Source: Bacteroidales bacterium UBA7009 (GTDB lineage Bacteria > Bacteroidota > Bacteroidia > Bacteroidales > Paludibacteraceae). Taken from it: a DNA stretch of 6,782 nucleotides. The stretch lies in contig DJXH01000028.1 in assembly GCA_002449665.1 (NCBI GenBank), positions 1 through 6,782 on the forward strand, given 5' to 3'. Below, in pieces: positions 4,609 to 6,782 of the stretch. Every line of letters starts with the position of its first letter. Positions within the stretch are counted from its first letter, which is position 1. The notes under the pieces were generated by a model. That model saw only the letters and a list, made by a program, of their open reading frames with translations, was not told the origin of the DNA and ran no database searches. A program made the position numbers and the translations under genes.

Positions 4609-5496
4609 TTACCATCCGAAGTTGTAGGCAATGCCTATAGCGTGCTGATAACTTGTCTCTTCGGTAAGCAGCAGTTTTTGGCTGTTGGCTTTGACGGTTA
4701 CATCGCGGTCGTAGCCGTAGTTGAAGCGATAGTAGAAATCGAGCGAGTTTTGACTGTCAAGTTTCCACACCAAGCCCAACGATGAGCGCACACGGCGTAT
4801 GTATTGGTGTCCCGTGTTTGACGGGTCATTGTCTTTATATTTCTGCTGCAAAGGGTTGGCGTTGAGTGTGTTTACCAGTTCGCACCATATATACGGTTTG
4901 AGCGGTTTGGACTTTGCGTGGTAGGCAACTTCAAGTTTGCTGCGCAGGTAGAGGTCGGCTCGGTTGTGTTCGTAGTAGCCTGTTGCGATATGTTGGTCTA
5001 TATCGCCCATACGAATCTCTGTTTGCAGGCGTTCGCGCAGACTAAATGACCACTCTTCGTAGCGATATGAGCCGGATATTCCGATATGAGCGCGGTGGCG
5101 CATCCACTTGTCGGGGTTAGACCAGTCTTTGTTGCCTATTATCTTGAGGGTATAGCCGATGCCGACTTTCAGATATTTGAATCGTGGGTGTTTGTATGTA
5201 AGCGACAGGTTGGTATAACTCTTGTTGAACGATGCACCGGCGTTAATGCCGTCTGTATAGTCGAACATATCAAAGCGCAGGTCTTCGCCAAAGTGTAGAG
5301 CCAAGCCGTTATGCCATTTCTTGTTAAAGTCGGCTTCAACGCGCATTTGCATACTGTGGCTTGTAGTGGCAGTAGGTGTCTCGCTCCAGTCCCAAGAGTA
5401 GGCAGGTATGGATAAAATCAGACAAAGCAAAACGGTCTTTGTTCTTCTACTGAGTAAGACGAGCGGTCTTTTGTCTTTTAGCGTAGCGGTCTTCAT
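4609..5496 (-). CDS. DUF2490 protein, predicted outer-membrane beta-barrel (295 aa)
   Basis: A secreted protein of the DUF2490 family, predicted to be an outer-membrane barrel; family function is unknown. Residues 1-34 form a signal peptide with a long basic n-region (MKTATLKDKRPLVLLSRRTK), a hydrophobic core 'TVLLCLILSIPAYS', and likely cleavage after AYS34, leaving a mature protein starting WDWSE. The rest alternates polar and aromatic residues in short strands such as 'MRVEADFNKKW', 'KYLKVGIGYTLKI', 'AHIGISGSYRYEEWSFSLRE', 'SSLGLVWKL' and 'SLDFYYRFNYGY'. It ends 'HAIGIAYNFGW', with the C-terminal aromatic residue typical of barrel insertion signals. The ATG overlaps the stop of the DUF4956 gene by one base (TAATG, 5494-5498), so translation is probably coupled and this is the last gene of the VTC-DUF4956-DUF2490 operon. 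No clear intrinsic terminator follows. Confidence 0.88.
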   Translation of the reverse strand: MKTATLKDKRPLVLLSRRTKTVLLCLILSIPAYSWDWSETPTATTSHSMQMRVEADFNKKWHNGLALHFGEDLRFDMFDYTDGINAGASFNKSYTNLSLTYKHPRFKYLKVGIGYTLKIIGNKDWSNPDKWMRHRAHIGISGSYRYEEWSFSLRERLQTEIRMGDIDQHIATGYYEHNRADLYLRSKLEVAYHAKSKPLKPYIWCELVNTLNANPLQQKYKDNDPSNTGHQYIRRVRSSLGLVWKLDSQNSLDFYYRFNYGYDRDVTVKANSQKLLLTEETSYQHAIGIAYNFGW

Positions 5497-6254
5497 TATT
5501 GTTTGAATTTGGTTATCAGGTCTATACTGTTTACAGTCTTGCCTGCTTCAAGAGGGTAGGTAAGTTTGATGTAAGCCACATCGCGCAGGAAGTCGATGTG
5601 TCCTATCTCTACGTCCAACACTTTCAGACCGGTGCGTTCTTCGAGGTCGGCTATAAGCGCCGCACGGTTTTGCGGTTTAATGTTCTCTATTTTCTCGTAG
5701 AGTATAATCTTCGTGGACTGTCGTTTGCGACCGTTCCAAAGTTCGAAGAACCAAGCCATACATATCATAATGATGTTGGCCATGAGCAGCAGATACCACG
5801 ACAGTCCGTCGGCTTTCAGGCTCAGCGAGTTGATAACGGATACGGCGATAATGAGGAACATATAGTTCATTTCGCGTATAGGCACGGTCTCTGTACGATA
5901 GCGAATCATACCGAAGATGGCAAACAGACCAAGTACGAAACCGGTCTGGATATCAAGAATCTGCATCAGCCACAGAAGCAGGAACATACCGCTTGAGAAA
6001 AGCATAAACTGCACGTAGTAGTCGCGTCGGCGGCTGTAGCGGTAATATACGCCGTATATCAGTATCCACGACACGAGCAGGTTAAAGAGGAACATAAGCG
6101 GCATAGTGATAATATCATCGCTTATGCCGAGCAGGTTTGCAAGATTATGCATAACGTATGATATGCTGTCGCTTGTGCCGAATCGTGCGGCTATGGATGG
6201 GTCGTCCGCCATAAACTCCAACGTAGGGTTGGCTAAATCAACTTGGAAGAACAT
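5496..6254 (-). CDS. DUF4956 family inner-membrane protein (252 aa)
   Basis: An integral membrane protein of the DUF4956 family, often encoded beside VTC-domain proteins in bacteria; its biochemical role is not established. About 50 polar N-terminal residues come first. Helices follow near 51-71 (PLMFLFNLLVSWILIYGVYY), 82-100, 104-117, 130-147 and 151-170. The family signature is 'GLFAIFGMIRYRTETVPIRE' at 109-128 followed by 'MNYMFLIIAVSVINSL', which keeps conserved basic and acidic residues at a membrane boundary. The C-terminal 80 residues are soluble, with an alpha/beta pattern ('TKIILYEKIENIKPQNRAAL', 'LKVLDVEIGHIDFLRDVAYI'). The gene lies 30 bases after the VTC-domain gene and overlaps the DUF2490 start as TAATG. 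I infer that it is the membrane partner of the cytoplasmic VTC domain, perhaps helping to place or export its product. Confidence 0.92.
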   Translation of the reverse strand: MFFQVDLANPTLEFMADDPSIAARFGTSDSISYVMHNLANLLGISDDIITMPLMFLFNLLVSWILIYGVYYRYSRRRDYYVQFMLFSSGMFLLLWLMQILDIQTGFVLGLFAIFGMIRYRTETVPIREMNYMFLIIAVSVINSLSLKADGLSWYLLLMANIIMICMAWFFELWNGRKRQSTKIILYEKIENIKPQNRAALIADLEERTGLKVLDVEIGHIDFLRDVAYIKLTYPLEAGKTVNSIDLITKFKQ

Positions 6255-6260
6255 AAATTC

Positions 6261-6287
6261 ATTTACTATTTAATTATTTACTATTTA
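6261..6287. repeat. Short 12-bp direct repeat in the VTC-DUF4956 spacer
   Basis: ATTTACTATTTA occurs at 6261-6272 and again at 6276-6287, separated by three bases. The second copy contains the stop codon of the VTC gene (TAA on the minus strand, 6285-6287). It is AT-rich and may simply be a small local duplication that lengthened the 30-base spacer. Confidence 0.6.
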
Positions 6288-6782
6288 GTCATTTGATTTT
6301 TCGTTTAGCATTTTTTCGATAAAGCGAATTTTCTTTTTGAAGCGGTTGCGCTTGAGGTCGGGGGTGGTGAGAGCCGTACCAATGCAGTACTTGCTTATCT
6401 TGAAAGGATGTATGCGGTGGGCAAGCATAATGCCGGTCATAAGGGACGGTACGTTGCCGTCGCGCTTGAGTTCGACTATGACGAGGTCTTTGTAGGTCTT
6501 CACCTCGCCGCTTAACACGTTGTCCCACACCAAGTCCATATCTATGGTCAGGCGTTCAGTCTTGGCTTTGTTTACGAGTGTTATGCGGTGGAACTTCGTC
6601 CAAAGGTGCGGCGTTATACTGTCCCATGTGTAGCGGCTCTTGCGGCTGATAAACTCCGATACGGTGAGCGTTTCGTCCTCTTTGCGCTTGTGTTTGAGTA
6701 CGCTCTCGGTGTCGGCTGTAAAGTCAAAACCCGGGACGATGATGCGCTTTTTGGTGGTGCGCCCTTTGTTGTTCTTGCGCTT
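6285..6782 (-). CDS. VTC domain-containing protein, polyphosphate polymerase-like (partial, 165 C-terminal aa)
   Basis: The C-terminal 165 residues of a VTC-domain protein; the start lies beyond the window end and roughly 90-100 residues are missing. In yeast Vtc4 this tunnel fold makes polyphosphate from ATP; bacterial members are assumed to be similar, but many are untested. Counting from the window edge, visible motifs are the basic strand 'KRKNNKGRTTKKRIIV' (1-16, phosphate-binding Lys/Arg), 'KFHRITL' (63-69), 'ERLTID' (76-81), 'VELKRDG' (103-109) with a Glu that fits the metal-binding acid, and 'SKYCIG' (130-135) with a Lys facing the tunnel in relatives. A basic tail follows, 'LKRNRFKKKIRF'. 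No membrane segment is visible in this part, so it is cytoplasmic. It is upstream of the DUF4956 gene by 30 AT-rich bases and should be an early gene of that operon. Confidence 0.9.
   Translation of the reverse strand, partial: KRKNNKGRTTKKRIIVPGFDFTADTESVLKHKRKEDETLTVSEFISRKSRYTWDSITPHLWTKFHRITLVNKAKTERLTIDMDLVWDNVLSGEVKTYKDLVIVELKRDGNVPSLMTGIMLAHRIHPFKISKYCIGTALTTPDLKRNRFKKKIRFIEKMLNEKSND

Noticed and set aside
5499..5996. Plus-strand open frame of 165 codons opposite the DUF4956 gene
   Set aside because: Antisense to a clear membrane-protein gene with the DUF4956 signature; the translation has no motif or plausible start context.

Overview
The window looks like chromosomal DNA from a member of the Bacteroidales (Bacteroidota; Prevotella/Bacteroides-like). 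The evidence is the gene families present: the DUF4143 ATPase subfamily, the alpha/beta hydrolase family typically starting 'MSK.ENKTW.KVFP', an EFR1-type flavodoxin start, the VTC + DUF4956 pair, DUF2490 and a 56-aa winged-helix protein ending 'VSPVRCKW'. Clear Shine-Dalgarno sequences are also absent before the starts. No tRNA, rRNA, CRISPR array, IS element or phage gene was seen.

Left, plus strand (1-1611): an unrecognised 79-aa acidic helical protein, a 56-aa winged-helix-like protein, a ZIP-family metal transporter gene that has lost its middle and is frameshifted, an intact HAD phosphatase, and a 42-codon stub of a flavodoxin/EFR1-type gene. These plus-strand genes converge on a long inverted repeat at 1613-1656 that can serve as a terminator in both directions.

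Middle, minus strand (4038 down to about 1684): a compact three-gene unit. An iron-sulfur-flavoprotein-like FMN reductase overlaps by four bases (ATGA) an alpha/beta hydrolase that carries a lipoprotein signal peptide. A six-helix HdeD/DUF308 membrane protein follows, and its last codons appear frameshifted. Just upstream of the unit (4084-4515) lies the C-terminal third of a DUF4143 ATPase. Its homology stops exactly where a minisatellite with a 23-bp period begins (4516-4585).

Right, minus strand (6782 down to 4609): a VTC (polyphosphate polymerase-like) protein cut by the window edge, a DUF4956 membrane protein, and a DUF2490 protein predicted to be an outer-membrane barrel. The last two overlap as TAATG, so the three probably form one operon linking a cytoplasmic polymerase-type domain, an inner-membrane protein and an outer-membrane protein.

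The most striking theme is gene decay beside intact operons. Two genes are truncated (EFR1 flavodoxin, DUF4143 ATPase), one is internally deleted (ZIP), and one probably has a 3'-end frameshift (DUF308). I do not see a clearly new defence or mobile system. The best leads are the minisatellite at the ATPase breakpoint, the VTC-DUF4956-DUF2490 operon, and the lipoprotein form of a hydrolase family that normally looks cytoplasmic.
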